Source: UBA11098 sp041671525 | GTDB lineage: Bacteria; Patescibacteriota; Minisyncoccia; Moranbacterales; UBA2206 | Length of the DNA: 64,000 nt | Direction: 5' to 3' | NCBI GenBank assembly: GCA_041671525.1 | Contig: JBAZBJ010000002.1 | Coordinates: 1 to 64,000, forward strand | Shown: positions 1 to 8,687 of the stretch, piece by piece | How positions within the stretch are numbered: the stretch's first letter is position 1 | How the letters are laid out: every line of letters starts with the position of its first letter | Translations under genes and position numbers: made by a program | Notes under the pieces: model-generated | Database searches by the model: none | The model's input: the letters and a program-made list of their open reading frames with translations, nothing else | Told to the model about the DNA's origin: nothing

Positions 1-298
1 GGGAATATTTGATTGTGCCGGGCATCGCTTGAAACTCAATCTGGGTTCTTTTTTCTTCGCCGTGAATGTCATACAAAAGATGATCACCGGTGCGATCATA
101 AATTTTGGTCGATTCGACCACCACTCGGTTACTGAGTTTGCCCGGGCTCGGCAGATCTTTAGCGAAATAAATAAAGACCCCAATGATCAGCAGTAGTCCG
201 GCACCGAAAATATACAGCCCAAGTTGCCCAAGCATCTTCCAACGTTCTTGGGCAGTTGCATAACGGAAACCTTTGAATTGTGTGAAAATATTGCGCAT
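1..298 (-). CDS. Penicillin-binding protein 1A, N-terminal part (cut by window edge)
   Basis: Partial gene; the ATG is at 298 and about 99 codons are inside the window, the rest lies before base 1. The product has a basic cytoplasmic stretch, one membrane helix at about residues 24-45, then LPSPGKLSNR and STKIYDRTG, which resemble the region just before the glycosyltransferase (GT51) domain of class A penicillin-binding proteins. It would polymerise and crosslink peptidoglycan outside the membrane. The catalytic domains are not visible, so the call rests on the N-terminal pattern only. Confidence 0.7.
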   Translation of the reverse strand, partial: MRNIFTQFKGFRYATAQERWKMLGQLGLYIFGAGLLLIIGVFIYFAKDLPSPGKLSNRVVVESTKIYDRTGDHLLYDIHGEEKRTQIEFQAMPGTIKYS

Positions 299-435
299 AT
301 GAGCGACGGGTTAGTTCTTAGAAGGTCAATAAATAGTTTACTATATTTTGGAATCTTTATCAAACGTTTCCAAATAGATATCACTTATGCCTAATTGATC
401 CAAGACTCAGATAGGGTGTGGATCAGGGATTTTAG

Positions 436-2205
436 TTAGCATGTTGGGTGGAATGGAGTTTGTGACATGATATAGAGAACATTGCGATGTTCAGAGCTGA
501 TAAAATCATTCCGCTCGTCCGGCGACGCCTTAGCATTGTGGATGTCGATCAGAAAATTTCCGTCGGGAGCGAGCGACTGATCCGCTTCAGAGAGGATTTT
601 TTCTTCTAAGGCAGATTTATGTCCGCAAATTTTAGCACAAACTAAAAATTCAAACTTGTTATCTAATGATATTGTTTGGAAGTTATTTTCGATTATATCC
701 TCGATGGCTCGGAGCATCTTTAGATAGACAGCTGACTCAGCCGGCTTGATTTCGGTGCTGTAGAATCGGGAAGCTCCGATGATGCAATGTGTGAAGAAAT
801 ATATCTGTAGTTCGGATTGGCCGTCCGGATAGGATGTTCCGATCTGCAGATATTTTTCTGGGTCCGTCTTAGACTTATCCGTTCCGAGATAGTCATCAAG
901 CATATATAAAAAATTTATGGCATGGGTCGAAAGGATTCGTAGCGCATCAGCATCACTCTCAATAGCCATTTTTAGATTAAGCAGGTCTTTGTCGGAAACT
1001 AATTCGCGTATGTATTTATGTAGATCTACGCCATAGATCTCTCTAACAAAAAGATTCTTAAAAAGCAGTCCGAGAGAAGGTTCAAGAGTGGGATATTTTT
1101 TAAAATAAGTCTGGCGCGCTTCTTTGGCGACCATCCGTCCGCCATGCTCTGGCACATGCAGGAAGATTTCCTTGAGTCTCTCTCTATAACCATCTTCAGT
1201 GCTACCGATATATTTGGCTCGTAGCTCGTCCAAGTTTTTTATAAATTTGCCATTTCCGCTCCAAAGATAGAGGCGGGAAAGAAAGTGGAACTTTTTATCA
1301 CCAAGCATATGGATTTGCGACTGATATTCTTCGGAAACTAATTCTTTTACTGGTTTCTTCCCTCTGCCGACCATGCGGTTGCAATAGCTGACAATTTCTC
1401 CGGCGACATCGATATTAGTAGCCGCTTGGAAGCCTTTCCATTGGGGCACAGTGTTGACCTCAAGGAATAAATACTCGCCTGTCTTATCATCATGAATGAT
1501 ATCAACTCCGCAGATAGTCAGCTCAAAAAGCGAAGCGATGGTGGTGCTGATCCGACGTAAGTTTGCTAGGATTTTTGGGTCGGTGACCTGTTGGGCGCTT
1601 CCACCTCGGGAGATGTTGTTTAAAAATCCACCTTCCTCAGCAGTTCTCTTGATCGCACCAAGCATCCGGCCACCCAGAATGAATACACGATAATCGCCCG
1701 AGTTGGTGATGAAGTTCTGATACACCTGTTTGCCGATGTCTTTAGCGACGCGTTCGAGATCTGCTTTGTCGTGGACAAACTCTACTCCCTGGCCCTTTGA
1801 TCCTTTGTCAGGTTTTTGGATAAATGGATAACGAAGCGTCCCAGCACTTATTGCGGCCTCTATTTCTATTGTGGAATGGAACGTGAAGGTCGAGATACAT
1901 TTTATTGTTTTCGTTTTTTTCTGCACATAATTTTGCTGGAACGCTTTTTCCGTCGCTTGCGGAATATGAGCAAGGCAACGATTGATCAGAGGTCGTTTCT
2001 CGAGAAGCGCATTCATCATATTGAAGCGGGCGATTCCTCCGCCTAGAGAGGATGACCGCCACAGGACGACATCGCCGAGACTTTCCGGAACCCTATCTGG
2101 TTCTGTGATATCTCGAACATCAATATCGACCCCGAGTTTCACACCGACTTTTTTTAGTTGCTCAACCTGCCATTCTGAAGTTTTACAGATAATAGTGATC
2201 CGCAT
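436..2205 (-). CDS. RimK-like ATP-grasp ligase with uncharacterised C-terminal domain
   Basis: About 589 residues from the ATG at 2205 (MRITIICK, a natural first beta strand); an in-frame ATG at 2232 would overlap the preceding gene by 20 bases. Residues ~95-285 form an ATP-grasp fold: PFIQKPDKGSKGQGV (nucleotide-binding loop), DYRVFILGGRMLGAIKR, and a metal-binding end LFLEVNTVPQWKGF. RimK-type enzymes use ATP to join an amino acid to a carboxylate. The remaining ~300 residues are mostly helical, with conserved-looking His/Asp clusters (NFLYMLDDYLG, SSEHRNVLYIMS), and I do not recognise them. It is the last gene of a tight run with two other ATP-grasp genes, a retropepsin domain and a 7TM protein. 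Its substrate is unknown. Confidence 0.75.
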   Translation of the reverse strand: MRITIICKTSEWQVEQLKKVGVKLGVDIDVRDITEPDRVPESLGDVVLWRSSSLGGGIARFNMMNALLEKRPLINRCLAHIPQATEKAFQQNYVQKKTKTIKCISTFTFHSTIEIEAAISAGTLRYPFIQKPDKGSKGQGVEFVHDKADLERVAKDIGKQVYQNFITNSGDYRVFILGGRMLGAIKRTAEEGGFLNNISRGGSAQQVTDPKILANLRRISTTIASLFELTICGVDIIHDDKTGEYLFLEVNTVPQWKGFQAATNIDVAGEIVSYCNRMVGRGKKPVKELVSEEYQSQIHMLGDKKFHFLSRLYLWSGNGKFIKNLDELRAKYIGSTEDGYRERLKEIFLHVPEHGGRMVAKEARQTYFKKYPTLEPSLGLLFKNLFVREIYGVDLHKYIRELVSDKDLLNLKMAIESDADALRILSTHAINFLYMLDDYLGTDKSKTDPEKYLQIGTSYPDGQSELQIYFFTHCIIGASRFYSTEIKPAESAVYLKMLRAIEDIIENNFQTISLDNKFEFLVCAKICGHKSALEEKILSEADQSLAPDGNFLIDIHNAKASPDERNDFISSEHRNVLYIMSQTPFHPTC

Positions 2206-2212
2206 AGTATTA

Positions 2213-3154
2213 TTATATTTCTTTTTTATCAAAAATGTCTTCCAGGATATACTTGATCACGCGGCGTGTCTTGCCGACCGTAGGATCATAATGGATGCTT
2301 AGACTTGGAAAACTGTTTGTTTCTAGAAAAGAGAGTTTTTGCTGGCTAGGATCGGTCGTAATATTCTCGCAGATAAGATCGATTCCGGCTAGCTTCATAT
2401 TCACGGCCTGAGCCGCTTTTTGGGCTAGTCGCAGTGTGTCTGGGTGGACGATATCAGTGCAGTCTATAGATGATCCACCTTCTGCCAGGCAAGAATTTTC
2501 CTGAAGCAATATACAAGAGCCGTCTGGCGGGATAGTATCCAGAGAAAGATTATTTTTTTCGAGCGTATTGATGACCTTTTCATTGATTAATATTTTTTGC
2601 TGGAGGTCGACGTTTTTCTTCTGGATAAGCGTTGTGATGGTATCAGCCCCATTGCCGATTATCTGAGGCGGAACGAGCTCTAACCCGCCGAGCAAACGGC
2701 CCTTGTATATGAGTAGGCGATATTCTTTTCCGAAAACCATTTCTTGGATTATGAAGCTTCCATCGGAAGCACTAACAATTTTTTCGAGTTCCTGAAAGGA
2801 AGCTATGTTTGTATGAATGCCGATGCTTTTCTTCCCATTTGATTTTTTGAAAACAACGGGGAATGTTAAATTTAAATCCCCGGCATGTTGAGGGAACGAA
2901 GGGATATTTCTAAAATAACGACTTCGTGGAAACGGAATATTTTCTCGCTCCCAAAGATGGTAAGTGATTTCCTTATTTTTTGCTAGCACCGCACTTGCGG
3001 AATAAGGATTGTCTACAAAGGAAAACACTTCTTTCACGATTATTTTCCGAGAATCGTCCCCGATTTCGACGACCTCTTTTTCCGGATAAATGAGAGTTGT
3101 AGTTAAGTCTAATTCGTGAGCCTCTTCCAGGAGGAGCTTGAAATTTTTAGTCAT
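2213..3154 (-). CDS. Cyanophycin-synthetase/GshF-like ATP-grasp protein
   Basis: 313 residues. The ATP-grasp core is visible as FPVVFKKSNGKKSIGI (ATP-binding lysines), IIQEMVFGKEYRLLIYKGRLLGGLEL, a VPPQIIGNGADTITTLI stretch like that of cyanophycin synthetase and the GshF ATP-grasp domain, and the metal-binding end LSFLETNSFPSLSIHYDP. Such enzymes make amide or peptide bonds with an acyl-phosphate intermediate. It lacks the Mur-ligase half of cyanophycin synthetase, so it is a stand-alone ligase. It lies 9 bases downstream of the ligase/retropepsin fusion and 7 bases before the next ATP-grasp start, so all are probably co-transcribed. No strong Shine-Dalgarno is seen. Confidence 0.75.
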   Translation of the reverse strand: MTKNFKLLLEEAHELDLTTTLIYPEKEVVEIGDDSRKIIVKEVFSFVDNPYSASAVLAKNKEITYHLWERENIPFPRSRYFRNIPSFPQHAGDLNLTFPVVFKKSNGKKSIGIHTNIASFQELEKIVSASDGSFIIQEMVFGKEYRLLIYKGRLLGGLELVPPQIIGNGADTITTLIQKKNVDLQQKILINEKVINTLEKNNLSLDTIPPDGSCILLQENSCLAEGGSSIDCTDIVHPDTLRLAQKAAQAVNMKLAGIDLICENITTDPSQQKLSFLETNSFPSLSIHYDPTVGKTRRVIKYILEDIFDKKEI

Positions 3155-3163
3155 GATGATATT

Positions 3164-4567
3164 TTATTTATTTACGTCAATTAAAAATTTTCTTAGATTT
3201 CTTTTTCCAATGATAGCGGGCATCTTCAGATGTTCTCTATCAATGACGGATACTTTTGCAGGGATAGTGAGATCATTTATAATAATGGAAATATTTATCA
3301 TTGGCCGATAGGTTGTGCCATGCGATGAATGGATAATAGCTGTGTCTGACAGGTCGGGATCTGTTTTTAACAAATTCTCTTTTTCTTTTTTATCTAATGC
3401 TCGAGCTTCATCCGGTGATAGTGAAGATGGGAAGGCATGTTCTTTAAACTTCATCAATGTTTCCTCAAAACCAAGAACAACCGCTAAGTCTTCATCGATA
3501 GAAGAGAGGCCGGCGCCGGTATCGATTTTGGCTTCCACTTCAACTTCTTTACCATCTTTGCCGATCAGTTTCACTTTTTCCACCGTGCCGATAATTTTAC
3601 GGCCGGAAATTTCTTCCACCTCTTCTTCGATCTCGCCACCAAACAGATCCATGCCGACGCGGACACCTTTTTCGATGGTTTTTATCTTGAGCCCCGCTAC
3701 CCGCTCGAGGCGTTCTTTGAGTCCGGCCATGTTGGCGACTTGGATGGAAAGTCCGGGTCGGGCGTTCAGCTCCAGGATGACCGGCCCATTCCCCTTATCA
3801 ATTGCGATATCTGCGCCTAAAAATCCGAGGGCAGAAACTTCTTGCGCTTTAGCCGCCAGAAGTAAGATGTCTTTCCAATAAGGAATTTTTAGCCCGCTGA
3901 TATTGAGGCGTGTTTCTGGAATTTTTTCGATAAACTTATTTTTCCCCTGGATGGCGCTGGTGGTGACGCCGGTGGCCATATCGATACCCACTCCGATAGC
4001 GCCTTGCTGCAGATTGGCTTTGCCACCTGAGTCTTTAGTCGGCAGGCGGAGCATGGCCATTACTGGAACTTTGTTAAAAACAATCACGCGGATGTCGGGG
4101 ATGCCCTTGTAAGAGTAGGGTTTAAAAAATTTCAAAAGCTGCAAACGTTCTTCAAAAAAAGCAACGTCGGGAGTGTTGGAAAGTGAAAATGATCCATCCA
4201 AAATATTGCGGATGTGACTTTTTAAATCATCTACTGTCAAAAGTGAGCGATCGGCTTTGATCCACACGTCGCGATCCTTCTTTTTGCCATACACCACAAT
4301 GATACCTTCGCCACCGAAGCCGCGGTTTGGCTTCAAAGCGAAACTGTCGGGCAGGGATTGCCAATTGAAATTTTCCAAATCTTCATGGCTTTTTATTTTG
4401 GCAATCAAAGCGGGCACGGCGATGGCATTTTTTTTGAGCATCCGCTTGCTCAGCAACTTGTCATCGGCCAGCCGCTTGGCCCTTTTTAGATTAAAAGGCC
4501 GGATGAATTGCAGATTTCTGGCGTTCATTCCCAACAATTTTTGGCTTTTTTTGAAAAAATCAAACAT
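3164..4567 (-). CDS. Alpha-L-glutamate ligase-like ATP-grasp fused to retropepsin-like protease
   Basis: 467 residues in two parts. Residues 1 to ~310 match the alpha-L-glutamate-ligase-like ATP-grasp family: FALKPNRGFGGEGIIVV, PDIRVIVFNKVPVMAMLRLP, and the acidic end VILELNARPGLSIQVAN. Residues ~325-467 look like the RimB/DUF785 'ATP-dependent zinc protease' family, a retropepsin-like fold: the DTGA active-site motif is at ~349, with TYRPMINI and AIIGKRNL later. In proteobacteria the ligase-like protein, this protease and a 7TM transglutaminase-like protein are separate neighbours; here ligase and protease are one chain and the 7TM gene is next door. A role in adding and trimming residues on a target is inference. 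Confidence 0.8.
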   Translation of the reverse strand: MFDFFKKSQKLLGMNARNLQFIRPFNLKRAKRLADDKLLSKRMLKKNAIAVPALIAKIKSHEDLENFNWQSLPDSFALKPNRGFGGEGIIVVYGKKKDRDVWIKADRSLLTVDDLKSHIRNILDGSFSLSNTPDVAFFEERLQLLKFFKPYSYKGIPDIRVIVFNKVPVMAMLRLPTKDSGGKANLQQGAIGVGIDMATGVTTSAIQGKNKFIEKIPETRLNISGLKIPYWKDILLLAAKAQEVSALGFLGADIAIDKGNGPVILELNARPGLSIQVANMAGLKERLERVAGLKIKTIEKGVRVGMDLFGGEIEEEVEEISGRKIIGTVEKVKLIGKDGKEVEVEAKIDTGAGLSSIDEDLAVVLGFEETLMKFKEHAFPSSLSPDEARALDKKEKENLLKTDPDLSDTAIIHSSHGTTYRPMINISIIINDLTIPAKVSVIDREHLKMPAIIGKRNLRKFLIDVNK

Positions 4568-4576
4568 GCCGCGGGC

Positions 4577-5233
4577 TTAGAGATTTTTGATTATTTTGCG
4601 GAAGCGGATATATTCGGCAACGCGCAGGCCGGTCCACTTGCCAAGAGCAATGTTTATGGGGATCGTTAAGAGAACTACCCAGGGCGCTTCCGCGAGCAAT
4701 TTGATGAGCAGTCCCCAACTGGCGATGTAAAAACCGATGACCGAGATGATTAAAGTTTCCAAAGTCAGGATAAGCGCCGTTTTGTCGCCTTTTTCAATTT
4801 GGACGGCCACAAATTTTTCTACCAGCGTAATCATGATCAAAATGGGAAAAATTGAGACGGCCGCCAGACCGGTGCGCTGCAAAGTGCCGCCCAGGGTTAG
4901 CATGAGTAGGATCAAGATGGCCACGACTGAAAGCATGATGGCCACACGTGGCAGATAGAGTAGGCGAAACGGCTTCAAAGCAAAACGCATCAACATCCCG
5001 ACCAAGATGACCGCTAAAAAAATAATGATGCCGTATTTGAGACCGTTGGTGGCCAGAAAAGCAAAGGTGATGATGAGGGGCGTATAGATGCCAAACGCTT
5101 TGATCCCGACCACTTGGCGCAAGAAAGCAATGAAGGTGGCGATGATCGGCAACATCAAAAGCAGCGCCACTGTTTCAAAAGGCACGCCTTGAGATAGGAA
5201 ATATTTAATAATTGGACTCACTGATAGTTCCAT
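4577..5233 (-). CDS. 7TM-domain membrane protein (7TM_transglut-like)
   Basis: 218 residues, six or seven hydrophobic segments covering most of the chain and a basic C-terminus (AEYIRFRKIIKNL). The pattern FLRQVVGIKAFGIYTPLIITFAF resembles the 7TM half of the 'inactive transglutaminase fused to 7TM' family, which is encoded next to alpha-L-glutamate ligase-like genes in other bacteria; the transglutaminase half is missing here. It starts 5 bases after ruvC ends and is followed 9 bases later by the ligase/retropepsin gene, so it is translated in the same operon. It probably anchors or exports the product of that system; the exact role is unknown. Confidence 0.65.
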   Translation of the reverse strand: MELSVSPIIKYFLSQGVPFETVALLLMLPIIATFIAFLRQVVGIKAFGIYTPLIITFAFLATNGLKYGIIIFLAVILVGMLMRFALKPFRLLYLPRVAIMLSVVAILILLMLTLGGTLQRTGLAAVSIFPILIMITLVEKFVAVQIEKGDKTALILTLETLIISVIGFYIASWGLLIKLLAEAPWVVLLTIPINIALGKWTGLRVAEYIRFRKIIKNL

Positions 5234-5238
5234 GGAGT

Positions 5239-5727
5239 TTATTTATATGAATTAAGTTTGCGACTATTTAAATGACACAGCGCCACGGCAATCGCATCGG
5301 CGACGTCATCGGGCTTGGGCAGGGTTTTTAAACGCAAAATATTTTTAGCCATTTCCTGCACTTGGCGCTTATCCGCGCGGCCATAACCAGTCATGGCCTG
5401 TTTGACCTGGAGCGGTGTATAGCTAGAAACTGTAACATTATTTTGCTCCAAAGTCAAGAGCACCGCCCCGCGCGCCTGGCCGACCTGAATGATGGTCTTT
5501 TGGTTCTTGAAAAAGAACAGTTTTTCCACGGCCGCTTCTTGCGGCTTGTGTTTCTGAATGATGGTTTTCAAATCAGCGCAAATTTCGAAAAGACGCTCTT
5601 CTTCGGTGCGATTTTTGTCCGTACTGATGTGGCCAAAAGCCAATGCGGAAATTTTGCCGTCTTTTTCTTCCAGAATCGCCCAGCCAGTCGTGGCGGTGCC
5701 CGGGTCTACGCCGATGACTATCGTCAT
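5239..5727 (-). CDS. ruvC: Holliday junction resolvase RuvC
   Basis: 162 residues, the usual length. RuvC cuts Holliday junctions symmetrically after RuvAB branch migration. The catalytic acids are visible: Asp8 in GVDPGTATTGWA, Glu68 in AAVEKLFF, and Asp141/Asp144 in PDDVADAIAVALCH. The junction-contact region GRADKRQVQEM is present. It lies downstream of yebC (72 bases, containing an inverted repeat) and 5 bases upstream of the 7TM gene. RuvB and RuvA are encoded elsewhere in this window. Confidence 0.95.
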   Translation of the reverse strand: MTIVIGVDPGTATTGWAILEEKDGKISALAFGHISTDKNRTEEERLFEICADLKTIIQKHKPQEAAVEKLFFFKNQKTIIQVGQARGAVLLTLEQNNVTVSSYTPLQVKQAMTGYGRADKRQVQEMAKNILRLKTLPKPDDVADAIAVALCHLNSRKLNSYK

Positions 5728-5799
5728 ATTGCGAATTCTTGCGAATTAGCAAACAAATGTATTCGAATTCATTTGTTTAAACATTCGCGACTATTAGCG
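5728..5799. repeat. Inverted repeat between yebC and ruvC
   Basis: The spacer carries AACAAATG and CATTTGTT arms around a TATTCGAATT centre, flanked by GCGAATT/ATTCGC-type half-sites. It can fold as a hairpin or act as a small mobile palindrome like the others in this window. A transcription pause between yebC and ruvC is possible. Confidence 0.5.
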
Positions 5800-6519
5800 C
5801 TACAAGTTATCAAATATTTCTTGGACGTCGTCCTGATCATCCAATGTTTCCAAAAGTTTTTCATAGTCCAATTGGTCATCGGCGGAAAGTTCTGCTTTTT
5901 GTGTTGGGACATAACCGAATCCCGCGTCTTCAACTTTAAGACCGGCTTTTTCCAAATTTTCTTCGACGGTTTTCAAATTTTCCGGCAGCGTGTAAATCGT
6001 CAAAGTATTATCGGTATACAGCGTGTCTTCTGCGCCGGCATCGATGGCTTTTTCTTCGAGCGCATATGGATCCGCGCCCTCCGGCACAGCCACATTGATG
6101 CTGCCAACTTTTTTGAAGTTCCACATCGCGCTGCCCATCTCGCCGAGCTTGCCACCGGCCTTGGTGAAGATTGATTTGATTTCGCTCACGGTGCGGTTGC
6201 GGTTGTCAGTGGCGGTTTTGATGAGCATCATCACATTGCCCGGTCCCACACCTTCATAGATAATTTCCACAATTTCATTGCCGTCTTTGATTTCGCCCGT
6301 GCCTTTTTTGATGGCGCGTTCAATATTTTCTCGCGGCATGTTGTCCAAGCGCGCGCGATCAATCGCCAGGCGCAACTGAAAATTCATTTCCGGTTTGCCA
6401 CCCCCATCGCGAGCCATGATGGTGATCATTTTGGCATGTTTAGTAAAAACCTTACCGCGCTTCGCGTCGTTGATGCCTTTTCGGTGCTTGATTCCCGCCC
6501 AGTGTGAATGTCCTGACAT
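5800..6519 (-). CDS. yebC: YebC/PmpR family protein
   Basis: 239 residues, full length for the family. It begins with the diagnostic MSGHSHWAGIKHRKG and has DNMPRENIERAIKKGTG, VMMLIKTATDNRNRT and GGKLGEMGSAMWNF in family order. YebC-type proteins are cytoplasmic and have been described both as DNA-binding regulators and as translation factors that relieve ribosome stalling. Next to ruvC, as in many bacteria, which supports both calls. It probably heads the transcription unit running left to 436. Confidence 0.95.
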   Translation of the reverse strand: MSGHSHWAGIKHRKGINDAKRGKVFTKHAKMITIMARDGGGKPEMNFQLRLAIDRARLDNMPRENIERAIKKGTGEIKDGNEIVEIIYEGVGPGNVMMLIKTATDNRNRTVSEIKSIFTKAGGKLGEMGSAMWNFKKVGSINVAVPEGADPYALEEKAIDAGAEDTLYTDNTLTIYTLPENLKTVEENLEKAGLKVEDAGFGYVPTQKAELSADDQLDYEKLLETLDDQDDVQEIFDNL

Positions 6520-6569
6520 AAAATTTTCCTTTAATGTTTACCGTCCTGCTACAATCGAAGTCTAGCATT

Positions 6570-8564
6570 TTACTCATTCAAATTCAAGGCAAGTTTATTT
6601 AAAAAGGAGTTAAAAGAGGTCAAAATATAATATATTAATTTCACTGCCCAATGTTTTTTTGGCGTGTATGGCGCGAAAAGATATTGGTTTTCAATTTCTG
6701 CGACAGTTGGTTTGCTGGTGGCCGCACCGAGAACGCGGCCTTGGGGAGTGGGAACATTGAATTTATGATTATGGCTGGCTAAAATTATTTGGTTGGCTTT
6801 TTTCTTTTGTGTTTCCGGATTAGCTGAAAATTTACCGAGGTTATTTTGGATTTCTGTTTCATCAGCGACCACGATCGGATTATTTTCCGCTGGCTTTTCA
6901 GCGACGGCCAGCTTGTTTTCCGTTGCTGGCGCGATCCAAGCCCACTGGCCGTTGGTTTTTTTGTAGATTTCATTATCCGCAATTTTTTCTTTAGCGTAAG
7001 CGACCTTGTCGGCGGTTTTGCCGTTGGGATAGCGTAGTTCCAGTTGCATGGCCGTGTTGGTCAGATAGAAGGCGGCGTTTTGCTTGGTTAGGTTGGCAAC
7101 TTTGCCGGGCTCAACGAAAAAATCTTTGGCAATCGGATGATTGACGAGCACTTTCTTGCTGCCGGTCGCAATTTTCCAGCCCTTGAGATTGATTTTCTTC
7201 TTGGAATTGTTGAGCAGGCTGATTTTTTCTTGGCCGGTATCGTTGCCGGTCGGGTTGGGGGAAAGCTGCACGATTTTTACATCGGTCTTCGGATAATTTT
7301 TGACTTCTAGCTTCAGTGTTTTGGCGAATTTTTCTGAGCCGTCGTCCACGGTAAGAACGACATGGTAATTTTTCTTTTTGGCAAAAATGTGCGTCGGATT
7401 TTTCAGATAACTTTTGTGCTTGTCCCCAAAATCCCAGGTGTATTTTAATTTGTCTTTGTCCTTATCCTTGGCGCTGGCGGAAAAAGACACCGGCACGCCC
7501 ACATACGCGTTTTTTATCGTAGCAATTTTTATTTTTGGCGCCTGGTTAAATTTATTTTCCTCACCCGGCGTCAGTTTTTTGCTCCAATGCCATAGTGCAC
7601 CGTCGAAATTGTAGGAAACATTTTCTTTGGCGCCGTTCCAGGTGACAGTGGAAGCTTTTTTGCCATCCTTATCGAGCAAAGAGAGGGTTCTTGCTCCGGA
7701 ATTACCCAGCGAAAAAGAGAAATTAGCATGATCATAAAGAATCAGATATTTACCCGGGCTGATTTCTCCAATATCAGATAAGGGATATTTTTTTGCAGAA
7801 TACTGGAGTTTCCAATCAGAAAGATCAACCGGTGAATCTTCGGCGTTGTATATTTCGATGAACTCTTTGCCTTTGTCGGTGCTTTTTGGGTTGGGCAGAA
7901 TCTCGTTCAGATACACTTTGCGACTGGATGGGGTGTCGGCAGTGTCGGCCGGCGGAGTATCAGCATCGTCAGGCTCATCATCAGCCGGCGGGGCGTCTTC
8001 GCCGGCAGCGGCAAATTTATTTTCGGTGCCGGGCGTCAAAAGCGAGGTGCATTCCCAAGCGGCGCCATTAAAACTGTAGGAGTAATTTTTTTCACATTCT
8101 TCCCATTTGAGCATGTCTAAAACAGTGGTGTCTTTTGTTGAGCTTTGACTGATATAGACGGACCAATCTTTGGCCAATACCCCACTGCCATAAAAGGCAT
8201 CGACGATAGCGCTAAATTTTTCGGCGTATTCCTTGGAAGAAATGACAAAATATCCATTTGCGGGGACAGTCTTATTGTTGAAAGTCAGCGTTTTGTTAGT
8301 GTCGGTCGTCCCGCTGGAATTTATGGTGTGCAGCTTTAGTGGTAATGCCTCCAGATCTATAGAATTTTCAGTGGGGTTATAAATCTCGATAAACTCTTCA
8401 GCCGCCTTTTCCCCGCCGACTAAAATTTCTGAAATAATCAAATCAGCAGCTGTTTCGGCTTTTGTCTTAAAACCAAAAAATCCTGCCAGAAGCAGGATTG
8501 AAAACACAAAAAACAAATTCACCCGTTTGCCATGCCTACCGGCAGGCAGGTTTTTATTTTTCAC
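6570..8564 (-). CDS. Exported lamin-tail-domain (LTD) and PKD surface protein
   Basis: 664 residues. Residues ~15-38 form a signal peptide or anchor (VNLFFVFSILLLAGFFGF). Three lamin-tail-like domains follow at ~42-165, ~216-340 and ~433-545, recognised by repeated EFIEIYNP / VDLSDWKL patterns, with an Asp/Pro-rich linker at ~190-215. Between LTD2 and LTD3 sits a PKD domain (YTWDFGDK, LTVDDGS). Such proteins are extracellular and may bind nucleic acid or other surface ligands; no nuclease motif is seen. Codons 5-11 (LPAGRHG) are encoded by a palindromic repeat, so the N-terminus was changed by repeat insertion. No other start is better. Confidence 0.75.
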   Translation of the reverse strand: MKNKNLPAGRHGKRVNLFFVFSILLLAGFFGFKTKAETAADLIISEILVGGEKAAEEFIEIYNPTENSIDLEALPLKLHTINSSGTTDTNKTLTFNNKTVPANGYFVISSKEYAEKFSAIVDAFYGSGVLAKDWSVYISQSSTKDTTVLDMLKWEECEKNYSYSFNGAAWECTSLLTPGTENKFAAAGEDAPPADDEPDDADTPPADTADTPSSRKVYLNEILPNPKSTDKGKEFIEIYNAEDSPVDLSDWKLQYSAKKYPLSDIGEISPGKYLILYDHANFSFSLGNSGARTLSLLDKDGKKASTVTWNGAKENVSYNFDGALWHWSKKLTPGEENKFNQAPKIKIATIKNAYVGVPVSFSASAKDKDKDKLKYTWDFGDKHKSYLKNPTHIFAKKKNYHVVLTVDDGSEKFAKTLKLEVKNYPKTDVKIVQLSPNPTGNDTGQEKISLLNNSKKKINLKGWKIATGSKKVLVNHPIAKDFFVEPGKVANLTKQNAAFYLTNTAMQLELRYPNGKTADKVAYAKEKIADNEIYKKTNGQWAWIAPATENKLAVAEKPAENNPIVVADETEIQNNLGKFSANPETQKKKANQIILASHNHKFNVPTPQGRVLGAATSKPTVAEIENQYLFAPYTPKKHWAVKLIYYILTSFNSFLNKLALNLNE
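8531..8550. repeat. LPAGRQ-type palindrome inside the LTD gene
   Basis: CATGCCTACCGGCAGGCAGG, read in frame as NLPAGRHG just before the signal peptide. The same core occurs between lemA and 31604 (31547-31568) and in dnaG (37651-37672), and within the composite repeat at 8575-8681. Confidence 0.8.
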
Positions 8565-8574
8565 CCTAGAGATG

Positions 8575-8681
8575 GTGTCATTCCGGACCTGCCTGTCCGG
8601 CAGGCAGGCTTGATCCGGAATCTAATGCCTTGTTGTAACTCAAAGTTTTTATTAGATCCTGAATCAAGTTCAGGATGACAA
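8575..8681. repeat. Composite dispersed palindrome (GTCATTCC...GGATGACAA type)
   Basis: Upstream of the LTD gene. It starts GTCATTCCGGACCTG and ends CAAGTTCAGGATGACAA; the two ends are inverted copies and the core GATCCGGAATCTA / TAGATCCTGAATC is also inverted. It contains an inserted CCTGCCTGTCCGGCAGGCAGG palindrome. It belongs to the same broad family as the copies at 16775, 27863 and 29338. Confidence 0.75.
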
Positions 8682-8687
8682 TCTTAA

